From Flavobacteriales bacterium (GTDB lineage Bacteria > Bacteroidota > Bacteroidia > Flavobacteriales_D > Sanyastnellaceae): 44,055 bases of DNA. Positions 43,738-44,055 of this stretch are shown here, in pieces. The number at the start of each line of letters is the position of its first letter. Position 1 is the stretch's first letter. The stretch covers positions 1 to 44,055 of the forward strand of contig JAQWTJ010000003.1 in NCBI GenBank assembly GCA_029242765.1. Direction: 5' to 3'. Below the pieces are notes generated by a model. The model saw only the letters and a program-made list of their open reading frames with translations, was not told the DNA's origin and ran no database searches. A program made the translations under genes and the position numbers.

Positions 43738-43759
43738 AAAGGCGTGATGGCCTTTGTTT
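43738..43759 (+). terminator. Weak terminator-like hairpin after the envelope operon
   Basis: A 6-base stem (43738-43743 with 43750-43755), a GTGATG loop, then a T-rich tail. It lies 79 bases after the last gene. Short stem, so low certainty. Confidence 0.35.
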
Positions 43760-43767
43760 GCAGACTT

Positions 43768-43798
43768 CTTGCTTGGATGAGAACAAATCCTATATTTG
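43768..43798 (+). promoter_or_regulatory. Bacteroidota promoter of the tRNA genes
   Basis: CTTG (43768-43771), a 19-base spacer and TATATTTG (43791-43798), an exact match to the -7 consensus TAnnTTTG. The tRNA-Ala gene begins 45 bases after the -7 element, leaving a plausible 5' leader for processing. Confidence 0.65.
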
Positions 43799-43843
43799 CG
43801 CCCCCGCCGTGAAGAGGAAAAGTCTGATTCGCGTGGGGCTTTT

Positions 43844-43920
<77 letters not shown>

Positions 43921-43924
43921 GAGG

Positions 43925-43948
43925 GTCGGCGCGCGGACGCGCGCCGAC
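43925..43948 (+). other. GC-rich hairpin between the two tRNA genes
   Basis: A perfect 10-base stem (43925-43934 with 43939-43948) with a GGAC loop, followed by TTGCTTTT. It could terminate transcription after tRNA-Ala or act as a processing structure in a joint tRNA transcript. The stem is nearly all G/C. Confidence 0.7.
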
Positions 43949-43957
43949 TTGCTTTTC

Positions 43958-44029
43958 GGCTCCATAGTTTAATGGATAGAATAAGGGTTTCCGGTACCCT
44001 AGGTCCAGGTTCGATTCCTGGTGGAGCTA
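43958..44029 (+). tRNA. tRNA-Arg (CCG)
   Basis: Cloverleaf with acceptor GGCTCCA/TGGAGCT (G-T first pair), a weak D stem GTTT/GAAT made partly of G-T pairs, anticodon stem AGGGT/ACCCT with loop TTCCGGT (anticodon CCG), and T arm CCAGG-TTCGATT-CCTGG. The full CCA is not encoded: the discriminator A is followed by CAA. Confidence 0.95.
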
Positions 44030-44055
44030 CAATGTTCGCTACTTCGGGGGCATTC

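Overview
This window looks like a chromosomal segment of a moderately GC-rich member of the Bacteroidota, most likely Flavobacteriales from a marine setting. The lineage call rests on several things: proteins ending in type A type-IX-secretion (T9SS) sorting domains; Bacteroidota-type promoter elements (TTG-like -33, 19-bp spacer, TAnnTTTG -7); Cys-rich 'GCxDxxxCNYN' modules and HYR repeats; dockerin-like Asp/Gly repeats on a secreted protein; and families typical of the phylum (DUF3127, bifunctional nuclease with UVR tail, DUF4105, bacterial GH3, folK-linked deoxynucleoside kinase). The marine setting is inferred from a membrane pyrophosphatase with the K+-dependent signature. Most of the window is well-packed housekeeping DNA. 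I see no phage, insertion sequence, integrase or CRISPR array.

Layout. 1-1472 (-): the N-terminal ~490 codons of a secreted protein that runs off the left edge. 1678-8538 (-): a tightly spaced run that reads, in transcription order, etfB, etfA, bifunctional nuclease, nupC, purE, flavin-reductase-like protein, DUF3127 SSB-like protein and atoE-type fatty-acid transporter. 8646-12746 (+): pdhB, membrane pyrophosphatase, and a YceI lipoprotein whose signal peptide and domain lie in different frames. 12771-18840: deoxynucleoside kinase, GH3 protein, a small conserved protein, an MFS transporter, a coiled-coil protein, fabD and a small secreted protein. 18866-28353: sppA, folK overlapping a second deoxynucleoside kinase, sucD, mnmE overlapping a TrmH-type methyltransferase, an OmpA/TPR lipoprotein, accA and rdgB. 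28506-34658 (+): one 2050-residue T9SS adhesin-like protein built from about 17 HYR-like units, followed by a clear terminator. 34759-36324 (-): a secreted lipase-like hydrolase with a dockerin-like tail. 36369-43658 (+): a compact envelope operon with genes overlapping or nearly touching (dapF, DUF4105 membrane protein, lipoprotein, outer-membrane-barrel candidate, kdsA, T9SS cargo). 43844-44029: tRNA-Ala(GGC) and tRNA-Arg(CCG) behind a strong Bacteroidota promoter.

How the genes fit together. The metabolic genes cover acyl-CoA and redox metabolism (pdhB, etfAB, sucD, accA, fabD, SCFA transporter), nucleotide salvage and sanitation (nupC, purE, two dNKs, rdgB), and sodium or proton energetics (hppA). 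The right half is devoted to the cell envelope. The best candidates for undescribed biology are the DUF4105-lipoprotein-barrel trio coupled to dapF and kdsA, the HYR adhesin with its two non-repeat inserts, and the DUF3127 protein with an SSB-type C-terminal tip. No gap without a gene exceeds 300 bases; the longest are 17973-18252 (280 bases) and 1473-1677 (205 bases), where I see nothing convincing.
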